Origin: an uncultured Jannaschia sp.
GTDB taxonomy: Bacteria > Pseudomonadota > Alphaproteobacteria > Rhodobacterales > Rhodobacteraceae
Length of the DNA stretch: 64,000 nucleotides
Direction: 5' to 3'
Assembly (NCBI RefSeq): GCF_947494025.1
Contig: NZ_CANLTQ010000013.1
Span: forward strand, 1 to 64,000
Positions 8,031 through 16,847 of the stretch are shown piece after piece. The position numbers and the translations under genes were made by a program. The notes under the pieces were generated by a model that was given only the letters and a program-made list of their open reading frames with translations, was not told the origin of the DNA and did no database searches. Each line of letters starts with the position of its first letter. The first letter of the stretch is position 1.

Positions 8031-8444
8031 ATGACCGAGGCCCACACGAACCCGCAGGACGCGGATCGCCCCATGTCGCAGGCCGTCTGGCGCGGATGGC
8101 GGCGACGCTGCCCGAATTGCGGCGAGGGCGGGATATTCACCGGCTACCTGAAGGTGCGCGACGAATGCCCCCATTGCGGCGAATCCCTGCATCATCATCG
8201 GGCCGATGACGGGCCGCCCTACCTGACACTCCTGATCGTGGGGCATATCGTCGGGCCGGGGATGCTGTGGTATTTCGTCGCCTTCGAACCCGACCCCTAC
8301 AGCTTCATGGCGATCTTCATGGGCGCCTCCGTCGTCCTGTCGCTCTGGTTCCTGCCGCGGTTGAAGGGCGTGATCGTCGGCGTGCAATGGGCCGCGCGGA
8401 TGCACGGCTTCGGCCACGGCGACCCGCCGAGCGACCTGTCGTGA
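8031..8444 (+). CDS. DUF983 membrane protein with N-terminal zinc ribbon
   Basis: A 137-residue protein of the DUF983 family. Two CxxC knuckles (CPNCGEG at about residue 27 and CPHCGE at about 46) form a zinc ribbon in front of two transmembrane helices (about 62-82 and 86-106). The ATG at 8031 has GGAGG six bases upstream and is preferred to the much longer open frame. In some relatives DUF983 proteins sit near cytochrome oxidase or Nudix genes; the function is not established. The stop overlaps the GTG start of the Nudix gene. Confidence 0.85.
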   Translation: MTEAHTNPQDADRPMSQAVWRGWRRRCPNCGEGGIFTGYLKVRDECPHCGESLHHHRADDGPPYLTLLIVGHIVGPGMLWYFVAFEPDPYSFMAIFMGASVVLSLWFLPRLKGVIVGVQWAARMHGFGHGDPPSDLS

Positions 8445-9109
8445 GCGCACCGATCCGCGACGCGGCGAGCGTCGTGCTGCTGCGGCGCGGGGCGGCGGGG
8501 CCGGCCGTTCTGATGGGGCGGCGCGGGGCCGGGGCGGCGTTCATGCCGTCGAAATACGTCTTTCCCGGCGGCGCGGTGGACCCGGGCGATGCGGCGACCG
8601 TCTTCGCGCGACCGCCTGCCGGGCCGACCTGCGCCGCGCTTCTGGACCGGTCGGAAACGCCGCCCGAAGCGCTCGCCGCCGCCGCCATCCGCGAGCTTGC
8701 GGAGGAGACGGGGCAGGTGCTGGGCCGGCCCGGGTCGGGCTGCGACTGGCCCGGCTTCGCGGGTCTCGCCCCCGACGCGGCGCCGCTGCGCTTCGTGTTC
8801 CGCGCCGTCACGCCGCCGGGGCGGCCGCGCCGCTTCGACGCGCGGTTCTTTCTTGTCGACGCGGATGCGCTCGCGACCGATCCCGACGATCATTCGCGGG
8901 CCGAGGACGAGCTCGCGCACCTCCATTGGGTGCCGCTCGCGGCGGCCCGCGCGCTCGACATCCCCTTCATCACCGAAGTCGTGCTGGCCGAGGTCGCGGC
9001 CATCGCCGCCGGCGCCGTGCCGCAGGGCGTGCCGTTCTTCGACAATTCCGGCGAAACGTCGCTCTTCCGCAGGCTCAGGCCCGGAGCAGGACAAGCGCGA
9101 CCACGCTGA
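8441..9109 (+). CDS. Nudix hydrolase
   Basis: A 222-residue hydrolase of nucleoside-diphosphate-linked substrates. The Nudix box is present as E-x7-R-E-L-A-E-E-T-G-Q (EALAAAAIRELAEETGQ), but the glycine that normally opens the box is replaced (R-S-E-T-P-P-E), so it is slightly degenerate. PSKYVFPGGAVDPGD marks the first strand of the fold. The GTG start overlaps the DUF983 stop (GTGA), which supports co-translation. The 3' end overlaps by 35 bases the convergent exporter gene. The substrate cannot be told from the sequence. Confidence 0.85.
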   Translation: MSAPIRDAASVVLLRRGAAGPAVLMGRRGAGAAFMPSKYVFPGGAVDPGDAATVFARPPAGPTCAALLDRSETPPEALAAAAIRELAEETGQVLGRPGSGCDWPGFAGLAPDAAPLRFVFRAVTPPGRPRRFDARFFLVDADALATDPDDHSRAEDELAHLHWVPLAAARALDIPFITEVVLAEVAAIAAGAVPQGVPFFDNSGETSLFRRLRPGAGQARPR

Positions 9110-9968
9110 GGCTGACGAGGACGATGGCCAGAAGCTCCCGCCGCGAGAAGCGCTCGCCCAGCACCAGCCAGGAGATCGCGAGCGACAGGATCAGCTCCAC
9201 CTGCCCGACGGCGTTCACATAGGCCGCGTTCTGAAGCGTGTAGGCGGTGAACCAGCCCAGCGAGCCGAGCATCGACGTCGCGCCCACGAGCGCGGTCGCC
9301 CGCCAGCGCCGGAACACCGCGACGAGGCCCCCCCGGTCCCGCCAAAGGAGCCACAGGCCGAGCAGGATCGTCTGCACCAGCGTCACGAGGCAGAGCGTCA
9401 CCGCCGCCCGCAGGATCGCGGCCTCCGCGTCCACGAGGAGCGAGGCGCCCCGGTAGCCCACCGCCGAGACCGAGAAGAACGCGCCGGAGGCGAGGCCCAG
9501 GGCGGAGGCGCGGTTGAAGACCTGCCAGCCCCCGTCCGCCGGCACGGAAAGGACCAGGACGCCCACGAGACCGACCGACATCGCCGCGAGATCCGCGAGC
9601 GTCACCGTCTCGCCCAGCACCAGGAAACCCGTCGCCGCCGTCATCAGCACCGTGACCTTGGAGAAGGCGATCCCGACCGCGAAATTGCGCCGCGCGAACA
9701 GAGCCACCACGCAGATCGTGGCGAGGATCTGCGCGATCCCGCCCGTCACGGCATAGGGCCAGAAGCCCGGTGCGATGCCGGGCAACGCGCCGCCTCGCGC
9801 CACGACCCAGACGAGGAGGCCGAGCGCGATGGCCCCCGGTGCGTAGACGAAGCGCGCGAAGGTCGCGGCGGCTGGCGACAGGCCCCCGACCGAGAGCCGC
9901 TTCTGCAGAAGAAAGCGCAGCGCCTGGACGGACGCGGCGAGGAGCGTGGCGGCGACCCAGAGCGACAT
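9075..9968 (-). CDS. EamA/DMT-family transporter
   Basis: A 297-residue protein with ten hydrophobic segments arranged as two EamA repeats of about 140 residues (the first ends near VLVLSVPADG, the second near VALVLLRA). It belongs to the drug/metabolite exporter superfamily, inner membrane; the substrate is unknown. The 3' end overlaps the Nudix gene tail to tail, so no shared terminator exists between them. Confidence 0.87.
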   Translation of the reverse strand: MSLWVAATLLAASVQALRFLLQKRLSVGGLSPAAATFARFVYAPGAIALGLLVWVVARGGALPGIAPGFWPYAVTGGIAQILATICVVALFARRNFAVGIAFSKVTVLMTAATGFLVLGETVTLADLAAMSVGLVGVLVLSVPADGGWQVFNRASALGLASGAFFSVSAVGYRGASLLVDAEAAILRAAVTLCLVTLVQTILLGLWLLWRDRGGLVAVFRRWRATALVGATSMLGSLGWFTAYTLQNAAYVNAVGQVELILSLAISWLVLGERFSRRELLAIVLVSLSVVALVLLRA

Positions 9969-10110
9969 GCGCGTTCCTCTGGCATGCGGGGCGCGGCGTG
10001 CGCCAGTCCCGACCGGCGAGCCGCGGGCCGGGCGGCCGCATTCCTCTCTGGCCGCGTTCTCGGCTTCGGTGCTACGCAGGCGTAAAGCCTGTGAAGGGGA
10101 GGGGGACCGA

Positions 10111-12402
10111 ATGAGCGAACGCGACAGCGACGAACACCACGCGGCGCAGCGGAAGGCCGCGCTCGACTATCACCAGTTCCCGAAGCCCGGAAAGCTCGAG
10201 ATTCGCGCGACCAAGCCGCTGGCCAACGGCCGCGACCTGTCGCGCGCCTATTCGCCCGGCGTGGCCGAAGCCTGCACGGCGATCCAGGCGGATCCGGACC
10301 GCGCCGCCGATTACACCGCGCGCGGCAACCTCGTGGCCGTCGTCACCAACGGCACCGCGGTGCTGGGCCTCGGCGATATCGGCGCGCTCGCCTCCAAGCC
10401 GGTGATGGAGGGCAAGGCCGTGCTCTTCAAGAAGTTCGCCGGGATCGACTGCTTCGACATCGAACTGAAGGAGACGGACCCGGAGCGTCTGGCCGACATC
10501 GTCTGCGCGCTCGAGCCGACCTTCGGCGCGATCAACCTCGAGGATATCAAGGCCCCCGACTGCTTCGTGGTCGAAAAGCTCTGCCGCGAGCGGATGAACA
10601 TTCCCGTCTTCCACGACGACCAGCACGGCACCGCCATCGTGGTGGGTGCCGCCGCGCTGAACGCGCTGCGCCTGACCGAGCGCCGGTGGGAGGACATCAA
10701 GGTCGTCTCCACCGGGGGCGGGGCGGCGGGGATCGCCTGCCTCAACATGCTCCTGACGCTCGGCGTGCGCCGGGAGAACGTGTATCTGCTCGACTTGCAC
10801 GGCCTCGTCCACGAGGGGCGGGAGACGGACATGACGTCCCAGAAGGCCGCCTTCGCGCAGCCCGGCCCGTTGCGCGGGCTCGGCGACGTGATCGAAGGGG
10901 CGGACCTGTTCCTCGGGCTGTCCGGGCCGAACGTGCTGACGGCGGAGATGGTGTCGAAGATGGCGCCGCGCCCGATCATCTTCGCGCTGGCCAACCCGAA
11001 CCCGGAGATCGCCTACGACGTCGCCAAGGCCGCCGCGCCCGACGCGCTGATCGCGACGGGGCGGAGCGACTACCCGAACCAGGTCAACAACGTCCTGTGC
11101 TTCCCCTTCATCTTCCGCGGCGCGCTCGACGTGGCGGCGACGGAGATCAACGAGGCGATGAAGGTCGGCTGCGTCGAGGGGATCGCCGCGCTCGCCCGCG
11201 CCACGACCTCCGCGGAGGCCGCCGCCGCCTATCAGGGCGAGCAGCTCACCTTCGGCACCGAATACCTGATCCCCAAGCCCTTCGATCCGCGTCTGATGGG
11301 CGTGGTCGCCGCCTCCGTCGCCGGGGCCGCGATGGAATCCGGCGTGGCCCGTCGGCCGATCGAGGATCTGGCGGCCTACAAGGCCAATCTGGACGCCTCG
11401 GTCTTCAAGTCCGCGATGATCATGCGCCCGGTCTTCGCCGCGGCCGGCAAGGCGCAACGCCGTATCGTCTTCGCCGAGGGCGAGGACGAGCGCGTGCTCC
11501 GCACCGCGCAGGCCATGACCGAGGAGATGACGGACATCCCGATCCTGATCGGGCGTCCGGAGGTCATCGCCACCCGCATCGCGCGCGCGGGCCTTTCCCT
11601 CGACCCGGAGACCAGCCTCGAGATCGTCAACCCCGAGAGCGACCGGCGCTACCGCGACTACTGGGAGACCTACCACGCGCTGATGGCCCGGCGCGGGGTC
11701 GCGCCCGACATCGCGCGGGCGATCATGCGCACCAACACCACCGCCATCGGCGCGGTCATGGTCGCGCGCGGCGAGGCCGACAGCCTGATCTGCGGCACGT
11801 TCGGGCAGTTCCTGTGGCACCTGCGCTACGTGACGGAGGTGCTGGGGCAGGGCGGCCTGCACCCCGTGGGCGCGATGTCGCTGATGATCCTGGAGGACGG
11901 GCCGCTCTACATCGCCGACACGCATGTGCATGCCCGCCCCACCCCCGAGCAGGTGGCCGAGACCGTCGTGGCCTGCGCCCGCCATGTCCGCCGCTTCGGG
12001 ATCGAGCCGCGCGTAGCGCTCTGCTCGGCCTCGCAGTTCGGCAACCTCGACACCGAGAGCGGCCGGACGATGCGGGCGGCGCTGGCGCGTCTCGACGCGA
12101 TGCGCCTCGACTTCCAGTACGAGGGCGAGATGAACGCGGACGTGGCACTCGATGCCGAGCTGCGCGCGCGGTTCCTGCCGAACGGCCGGATGGACGGGCC
12201 GGCCAACGTTCTCGTCTTCGCGTCCACCGACGCGGCGGGGGCCACGCGCAACATCCTGAAGGCTCGGGCCAACGGTCTGGAGGTCGGGCCGCTCTTGATG
12301 GGGATGGGCAACAAGGCCCATATCGTGACGCCTTCCGTCACCACGCGGGGCCTGTTGAACGTCACCGCGCTGGCGGGCATGCCAGTGGACGATTACGGCT
12401 AG
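10111..12402 (+). CDS. maeB: NADP-dependent malic enzyme with phosphotransacetylase-like domain
   Basis: A 763-residue enzyme that oxidatively decarboxylates malate to pyruvate with NADP. The malic domains are at residues 1-430 ([61 protein letters not shown]), and a phosphate-acetyltransferase-like domain fills about 440-763 ([17 protein letters not shown]). The C-terminal domain normally lacks catalysis and serves allosteric control by acetyl-CoA. The ATG at 10111 has a GGGGAGGGGG ribosome site; the open frame extends upstream but without homology. With pyruvate carboxylase at 38 kb it links the C4 and C3 pools. Confidence 0.95.
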   Translation: MSERDSDEHHAAQRKAALDYHQFPKPGKLEIRATKPLANGRDLSRAYSPGVAEACTAIQADPDRAADYTARGNLVAVVTNGTAVLGLGDIGALASKPVMEGKAVLFKKFAGIDCFDIELKETDPERLADIVCALEPTFGAINLEDIKAPDCFVVEKLCRERMNIPVFHDDQHGTAIVVGAAALNALRLTERRWEDIKVVSTGGGAAGIACLNMLLTLGVRRENVYLLDLHGLVHEGRETDMTSQKAAFAQPGPLRGLGDVIEGADLFLGLSGPNVLTAEMVSKMAPRPIIFALANPNPEIAYDVAKAAAPDALIATGRSDYPNQVNNVLCFPFIFRGALDVAATEINEAMKVGCVEGIAALARATTSAEAAAAYQGEQLTFGTEYLIPKPFDPRLMGVVAASVAGAAMESGVARRPIEDLAAYKANLDASVFKSAMIMRPVFAAAGKAQRRIVFAEGEDERVLRTAQAMTEEMTDIPILIGRPEVIATRIARAGLSLDPETSLEIVNPESDRRYRDYWETYHALMARRGVAPDIARAIMRTNTTAIGAVMVARGEADSLICGTFGQFLWHLRYVTEVLGQGGLHPVGAMSLMILEDGPLYIADTHVHARPTPEQVAETVVACARHVRRFGIEPRVALCSASQFGNLDTESGRTMRAALARLDAMRLDFQYEGEMNADVALDAELRARFLPNGRMDGPANVLVFASTDAAGATRNILKARANGLEVGPLLMGMGNKAHIVTPSVTTRGLLNVTALAGMPVDDYG

Positions 12403-12468
12403 GCGGATCGCGGTTCGGGGGCGCGTCGTCCGTGTCGGCTCCGGACCGCATCGTGGCGGCCCATCGGG

Positions 12469-12497
12469 TTGACGCGTCGCGGCGATCTCTGGAATAG
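12469..12497 (+). promoter_or_regulatory. possible promoter for the following membrane-protein gene
   Basis: TTGACG (12469-12474) and AATAGG, 18 bases apart, lie about 85 bases before the next start. A CCGCGCG/CGCGCGG inverted repeat (12520-12538) lies between them and the gene. The -35 box is good and the -10 box poor. Confidence 0.3.
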
Positions 12498-12581
12498 GGC
12501 CCCCTCGCAGAAACCGGGACCGCGCGTTCCACGCGCGGCCTCCGGTCCGCCCTCAGCTCCGTCCGGAAGGCCGTCTTCACC

Positions 12582-13256
12582 ATGATCCACCGGCGCATGT
12601 CCGCCGCGACCGAGGCCGCGCTCTGTGTCGTCACCTGCTCCGCCGTCGCCGCGGCCGCTATTGGCGGCGACCTCGCGACCTTGTCCGGGGGCGAAACGCT
12701 GACGCGCGAGGGCGGCAGCGTCGAAGCGCTCTCGATGCTGGGTTACCTAGCGGCCATCGTCCTCTATCTTCTGAAAAGCGCGAGGCCGTTCTGGCCAGTC
12801 CCGGCGACGCTTCTGTTCATGGCGGCGCGCGAGTTCGACGCCGACAAGCGGTTCACCAGCGAAGGCATCCTGAGCACCAAGATCCTGTTCTACGACACGC
12901 CGGTCTGGGAGAAGGCCGTGGCCCTCCTCGTCTGGGCCGCGCTGGCGATCACGCTGATCGCGCTGATGCGCGGCCGGTGGCCTGCTCTTGTCGCCGCGCT
13001 CAAACGCGGCGTGCCCTGGGCGCTGGCCTTCGCGACCGGGTTCGTGCTTGCCGGGTTCAGCAAGCTCATCGACGGGCTGGCACGAAAGCTCGCACCCTGG
13101 GGGATCGCCGTGCCGGGCGACGTGAACCGGATCGCGGGGACACTGGAGGAATGGCTCGAACTGCTGATCCCGGTCGCGTTCATGGTCGCGATCCTTCTGC
13201 GCGACCTGCCGCGCGGCGGAGAAAGACGGCCGACCGCGCCGGGGCGGAACGCCTGA
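12582..13256 (+). CDS. integral membrane protein of unknown function
   Basis: A 224-residue protein with about five hydrophobic helices (near residues 8-30, 47-65, 104-128, 144-166 and 190-208). Between helices 2 and 3 is a conserved-looking aqueous loop with AAREFDADKRFTSEGILSTK. I do not recognise a named family. GGAAGG lies about 11 bases before the ATG. It stands alone between maeB and a minus-strand gene. Confidence 0.7.
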   Translation: MIHRRMSAATEAALCVVTCSAVAAAAIGGDLATLSGGETLTREGGSVEALSMLGYLAAIVLYLLKSARPFWPVPATLLFMAAREFDADKRFTSEGILSTKILFYDTPVWEKAVALLVWAALAITLIALMRGRWPALVAALKRGVPWALAFATGFVLAGFSKLIDGLARKLAPWGIAVPGDVNRIAGTLEEWLELLIPVAFMVAILLRDLPRGGERRPTAPGRNA

Positions 13257-13272
13257 CCAGCCGACCCCCGAC

Positions 13273-13356
13273 TCAGGCCTTCTCGACCTCGGAGCCGGTC
13301 GCGGAGCCGTTGCCCCACGCCCGCTTCGCCTTGCCGTCTTCCTCGTGGCCGGTCAT
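13273..13356 (-). CDS. possible 27-residue protein
   Basis: A short frame (MTGHEEDGKAKRAWGNGSAT...) begins with ATG ten bases after GGAGG and ends in TGA just before the convergent membrane-protein gene. It is highly charged and glycine-rich and has no recognisable family. It lies 74 bases downstream of the two-helix membrane-protein gene on the same strand. Existence is uncertain. Confidence 0.25.
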   Translation of the reverse strand: MTGHEEDGKAKRAWGNGSATGSEVEKA

Positions 13357-13430
13357 CGCCGCGCGCCTCCGCTTGCCGCCGGGACGACCGGGCAGCGCGG
13401 AACATGGCGTCGCTGTCTCCGTCGGCACGT

Positions 13431-13646
13431 TCAGCCGAGGATGACGCCCGTCACCACCAGCATCAGCCCGATCGCGGACACCGCGAGCGCCCCGAGATTG
13501 AGCGCGACCAGCCGCCGGAGCCGCGCCTCCATCGCCGGACCCTCGAGCCCTTCGCGGCGGGCGCGGAGCGCGACGAGGATGCACCAGACGAGCCCGCCCA
13601 GCCCCGCCAGCGTCAGCGCCGCGCCGATCCAGATCATTGCCGTCAT
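13431..13646 (-). CDS. small two-helix membrane protein
   Basis: A 71-residue protein with two transmembrane helices (about 5-26 and 48-69) linked by a basic cytoplasmic loop (LRARREGLEGPAMEARLRR). Such small proteins next to the gapR gene are common in Rhodobacterales; the function is unknown. It is divergent from gapR with 77 bases between. Confidence 0.7.
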   Translation of the reverse strand: MTAMIWIGAALTLAGLGGLVWCILVALRARREGLEGPAMEARLRRLVALNLGALAVSAIGLMLVVTGVILG

Positions 13647-13723
13647 CCGCGCATCCTCCCGCGTTGCATCGCGTCCCGCCCGGCGCTACCGAAGGCGCTC
13701 GATACGGGCAAGAGGAGCAGAGC

Positions 13724-14008
13724 ATGGCCGAACCCCAACGCGCGGATGCGGAGAACAGCGGGCCCGCCGACACCTATCGCGTCACCGCCGACGAGCTCCG
13801 GCAGTTCATCGAGCGGGTCGAGCGGCTGGAGCAGGAAAAGAAGGATATCGCCGAACAGGTCAAGGAGGTCATGGCCGAGGCCAAGGGGCGCGGCTACGAC
13901 ACCAAGGTCATGCGCAAGGTCATCGCGCTTCGCCGACGCGAGCCCGACGACATCGCCGAGGAGGAGGCGGTGCTCGAGATGTACCGCGAGGCTCTCGGCA
14001 TGACGTGA
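13724..14008 (+). CDS. gapR: GapR-family nucleoid-associated protein (DUF2312)
   Basis: A 94-residue protein. Residues 19-94 match the DUF2312/GapR pattern: ADELRQFIERVERLEQEKK, then EVMAEAKGRGYDTKVMRKVI and a final EEAVLEMYREALGM. In Caulobacter GapR clamps overtwisted DNA ahead of replication and transcription forks and stimulates type II topoisomerases. The ATG at 13724 follows AGAGGAG and gives the family length; the longer frame adds an unrelated N-terminus. Confidence 0.9.
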   Translation: MAEPQRADAENSGPADTYRVTADELRQFIERVERLEQEKKDIAEQVKEVMAEAKGRGYDTKVMRKVIALRRREPDDIAEEEAVLEMYREALGMT

Positions 14009-14017
14009 GACAGGGCC

Positions 14018-14884
14018 TCAGGGCGCGAGGAACGTCACGTCGTCGCGCGCCCTGATCCGCGCCACGTCGGCCTCGTAGAGATTCGAGAGCCCGGCGATCA
14101 TCTCCTCTGACCAGTCGGGCTGCGCGATCTCGGGTTCGATTTGCGCGGCGTCGGCGTGGCGCACGAGAAAGGCCGAGGCCGTCTTGCGCCAGGTGGAACG
14201 GTCGGCTGTGGGATTGTCTTTCAGATAGGCCTCGAAGCTGCGGAACCCCTCGGAGGTCATCACCTGCCGCAGGATCGCGTCCTCCCCCGCTAACGGTATG
14301 TCGACACCCGAGACGGCGCGGAGGATTTCGGGCCAGATCAGCGGCAGATCCTCGTTGCACCACACCGTCAGCGCCGCGTCCGAGCAGACCGCGCGAATGG
14401 CGTCCACGACCGCCGACCAGCGCAGGCTGGCAAGGTCGACCCCGTCGAGGAAGTCGCCGAAATCCTCGAAGGAGGACGCCTCGAAGAGCGCCGGCACATG
14501 CGTCGCGGGATTCCGGATCGCGAGAAAGAACGCCACCCGGTCGCGCGGAAAGACATCCTGAAGAAGCGCGGTGCGCGCATCCGCCTCGGGGTAGAGGTCA
14601 GGCCCTTCGAGCGCGGTGGCGTAGGTCGACAGGAACCCCTCGTAGCTCAGGACCATCCGTCGCGCGCGCGTCCCGTCGAGGAGGCTGTCGCGCAGCGGCT
14701 CCGCGTTGGGCGGGAAGGCATCGTCGGGACGGGCGGCGAAAACGCGGCGGATCGCCGGGCGCACCCGGGCCCCCGGGGGAACGACGACGCCCCGTGTCGC
14801 GAGGACGTCCGCGTTCCGCGACAATGTCCGCAGGATCAGATCCTCGTCCGTGCAATGCGCGCCGAGATGGATGGCGATGTCCAA
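14018..14884 (-). CDS. sulfotransferase-like hypothetical protein
   Basis: A 288-residue cytoplasmic protein. It opens MDIAIHLGAHCTDEDLILRT, a pattern of Rhodobacterales proteins that resemble P-loop sulfotransferases in layout (short first strand, later AIRNPATHVPALFEA where the 3'-phosphate site would lie), but the P-loop GxxRSGTT is absent. Enzymatic activity is therefore doubtful. It is convergent with gapR and divergent from the permease gene. Confidence 0.65.
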   Translation of the reverse strand: MDIAIHLGAHCTDEDLILRTLSRNADVLATRGVVVPPGARVRPAIRRVFAARPDDAFPPNAEPLRDSLLDGTRARRMVLSYEGFLSTYATALEGPDLYPEADARTALLQDVFPRDRVAFFLAIRNPATHVPALFEASSFEDFGDFLDGVDLASLRWSAVVDAIRAVCSDAALTVWCNEDLPLIWPEILRAVSGVDIPLAGEDAILRQVMTSEGFRSFEAYLKDNPTADRSTWRKTASAFLVRHADAAQIEPEIAQPDWSEEMIAGLSNLYEADVARIRARDDVTFLAP

Positions 14885-14971
14885 CCTTGAAAGCCTCTCG
14901 ATGAACTCCGTCGGGGAGCCTAGCCGGGCCCCGCTGGACAGGCAAACGCCGATCCTCTAGCGCCTCGACCC

Positions 14972-16636
14972 ATGTCCGACCGAAACACTCGGGGCGTTCC
15001 TGCGCCGTTTTCCGCATCCGCGCCGGATCTCTGGTCGGTCGGCGCCCTCGCGATCGCGGCCCTCGTGCTGGTGCCGATCGTCGCGGTGTTCTGGCTGGCG
15101 GCGAACCCGACGGAGAATGTCTGGCCGCACCTCGCGGCGACGGTGCTGCCGCGCTACCTTTCCACCACGCTCGTGCTGATGGCGGGGGTGGGCGTTCTGA
15201 CCGCGGCGATCGGCACGGGGGCGGCGTGGCTGGTGGCGATGCACGACTTCCCGGGACGCCGGGTGCTTGCTTCCGCGCTTCTGATGCCCCTCGCCATCCC
15301 GGCCTATGTGGGGGCCTACGCGCTCGTCGATTTCCTCGACTATGCGGGTCCGGTGCAAACCATATTGCGCGCGTCCTTCGGCTGGACGAGCGCGGCGGAG
15401 TACGCGTTCCCCGATATCCGTTCGCTGCCCTCGGCCATGCTTGTCCTGTCCTTGTCGCTCTACCCGTATGTGTACCTGCTCGCCCGCGCGGCCTTTTCCG
15501 AGCAGTCGGGTGCCGGATTCGAGGTGGCCGCCGCGCTCGGCGCGGGGGCGTGGCGGCGGTTCTGGCGCGTGGGCTTGCCGCTCGCGCGGCCCGCCATCGC
15601 GGCGGGCGTGGCGGTCGCGATGATGGAGACGGTCAACGATTTCGGCACGGTGGACTTCTTCGGCGTGCAGACGCTGACGACCGGCATCTTCTCGACCTGG
15701 CTTTCGGGCGGGAACGCGGGCGGGGCGGCGCAGATCGCCTGCGTCGTCCTCGTCCTGATCGCCGCGCTCGTCTGGATCGAGCGGCAATCCCGCCGCCGCC
15801 GCCGCTTCTGGCAGGCGGCGCGCGCGCAACGGCCGGTGGCCCGGCAGCGGCTCGAGGGCGGCGCGGCCTGGGGCGCCGCGCTCGCCTGCCTCCTGCCGGC
15901 GCTGGGCGGGTTCGTCTTTCCGGCCTCCGTCATGGGCTGGCACGCGCTGGTGGCGGCCGACGGGTGGCTCGCGCCCGGCCTCCTTCGCGCGATCGGCAAC
16001 ACCCTGACCGTGGCGGGGGCGGCGGCGGTGCTGACGGTCGGGCTCGCGCTTTTCATGACCTACGGCGTGCGGATGGCGGGCCGGACCCTGCCGCGCCTCC
16101 TGTTGCCGGTGACGACGGTGGGCTATGCCGCGCCCGGGGCGGTGCTGGGCCTCGGCGTCCTGATTCCGATGGCCGCGCTCGACAACCGGGTGGCCGACGC
16201 GGTGCTCGCGCTGACGGGTCACGATCCGGGGCTGATCCTGACCGGCTCCTGGGCGGCGCTGGCCTTCGCCTATGTGGTGCGCTTCTTCGCGATCGGGCAG
16301 GGGGCGGCGGACGCCGCGCTGGGGCGCATCCCGCCGTCGCTGCCGATGGCGGCGCGGGCGCTCGGACGCGGGCCGGGGGGCGTGCTGGCGGCGGTCCACC
16401 TGCCGCTTATGCGCGGCTCGGTCGCGATGGCGCTGCTGCTCGTCTTCGTGGACGGCATGAAGGAGCTGCCCGCGACGCTTCTTCTGCGCCCCTTCGGCTT
16501 CGACACGCTGGCCACGCGGGTGCACGACCAGGCGAGCCTCGAGCGGCTTTCGCAGGCCGCGCCGGCCGCGCTCGTGATTACGGCGGTCGGGCTCGTGGCG
16601 GTGCTCTTGCTCGCGCGGGCGGACGCGGCTAGATGA
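14972..16636 (+). CDS. ABC transporter permease, Fe(III)/thiamine type
   Basis: A 554-residue inner-membrane protein with about 12 hydrophobic helices in two homologous halves, each with an EAA-type loop (AAALGAGAWRRFWRVGLPLARPA near residue 190 and AARALGRGPGGVLAAVHLPL near 460). This is the fused permease layout of FbpB/SfuB iron uptake systems. The matching ATPase and ferric-binding protein are not next to it; a tRNA follows nine bases after the stop. The substrate is assigned by family only. Confidence 0.87.
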   Translation: MSDRNTRGVPAPFSASAPDLWSVGALAIAALVLVPIVAVFWLAANPTENVWPHLAATVLPRYLSTTLVLMAGVGVLTAAIGTGAAWLVAMHDFPGRRVLASALLMPLAIPAYVGAYALVDFLDYAGPVQTILRASFGWTSAAEYAFPDIRSLPSAMLVLSLSLYPYVYLLARAAFSEQSGAGFEVAAALGAGAWRRFWRVGLPLARPAIAAGVAVAMMETVNDFGTVDFFGVQTLTTGIFSTWLSGGNAGGAAQIACVVLVLIAALVWIERQSRRRRRFWQAARAQRPVARQRLEGGAAWGAALACLLPALGGFVFPASVMGWHALVAADGWLAPGLLRAIGNTLTVAGAAAVLTVGLALFMTYGVRMAGRTLPRLLLPVTTVGYAAPGAVLGLGVLIPMAALDNRVADAVLALTGHDPGLILTGSWAALAFAYVVRFFAIGQGAADAALGRIPPSLPMAARALGRGPGGVLAAVHLPLMRGSVAMALLLVFVDGMKELPATLLLRPFGFDTLATRVHDQASLERLSQAAPAALVITAVGLVAVLLLARADAAR

Positions 16637-16645
16637 AAGCGGTAT

Positions 16646-16718
16646 GCCCCTATAGCTCAGCTGGTAGAGCAACTGATTTGTAATCAGTAGGTCCGCGGTT
16701 CGAGTCCGTGTGGGGGCA
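16646..16718 (+). tRNA. tRNA-Thr (UGU)
   Basis: A complete cloverleaf: acceptor GCCCCTA/TGGGGGC with one T-G pair, D arm AGCTCAGCTGGTAGAGC, anticodon stem CTGAT/ATCAG with loop TTTGTAA (anticodon TGT), and T arm GGTTCGAGTCC. CCA is not encoded (ACCG follows). It starts nine bases after the permease stop, so it may be co-transcribed or have its promoter inside that gene. Confidence 0.95.
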
Positions 16719-16779
16719 CCGCCTTTTCCCTATGTGCGCCTCGCGCAACCCGAGCCGATACCGCCTGCGGCGTATAAAA

Positions 16780-16794
16780 ACGAGACTGTCTCGT
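16780..16794. repeat. small inverted repeat after tRNA-Thr
   Basis: ACGAGA-CTG-TCTCGT forms a six-base stem 62 bases after the tRNA and 54 before the next gene. It lacks a T tract on either side, so it is a weak terminator or an operator at best. Confidence 0.3.
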
Positions 16795-16847
16795 GATTTG
16801 CCTGCCGCGCTTTCTATCTGCTACGGTGAGGGAGAGGTGGCCCATTC

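Noticed and set aside
10072-12321. 749-codon frame opposite maeB
   Set aside because: Shadow of the malic-enzyme gene; composition is chance-like.
13273-13773. 166-codon minus-strand frame overlapping the two-helix membrane gene
   Set aside because: The two-helix protein in another frame has clear transmembrane helices; this frame is its shadow except for a possible 27-codon end listed separately.
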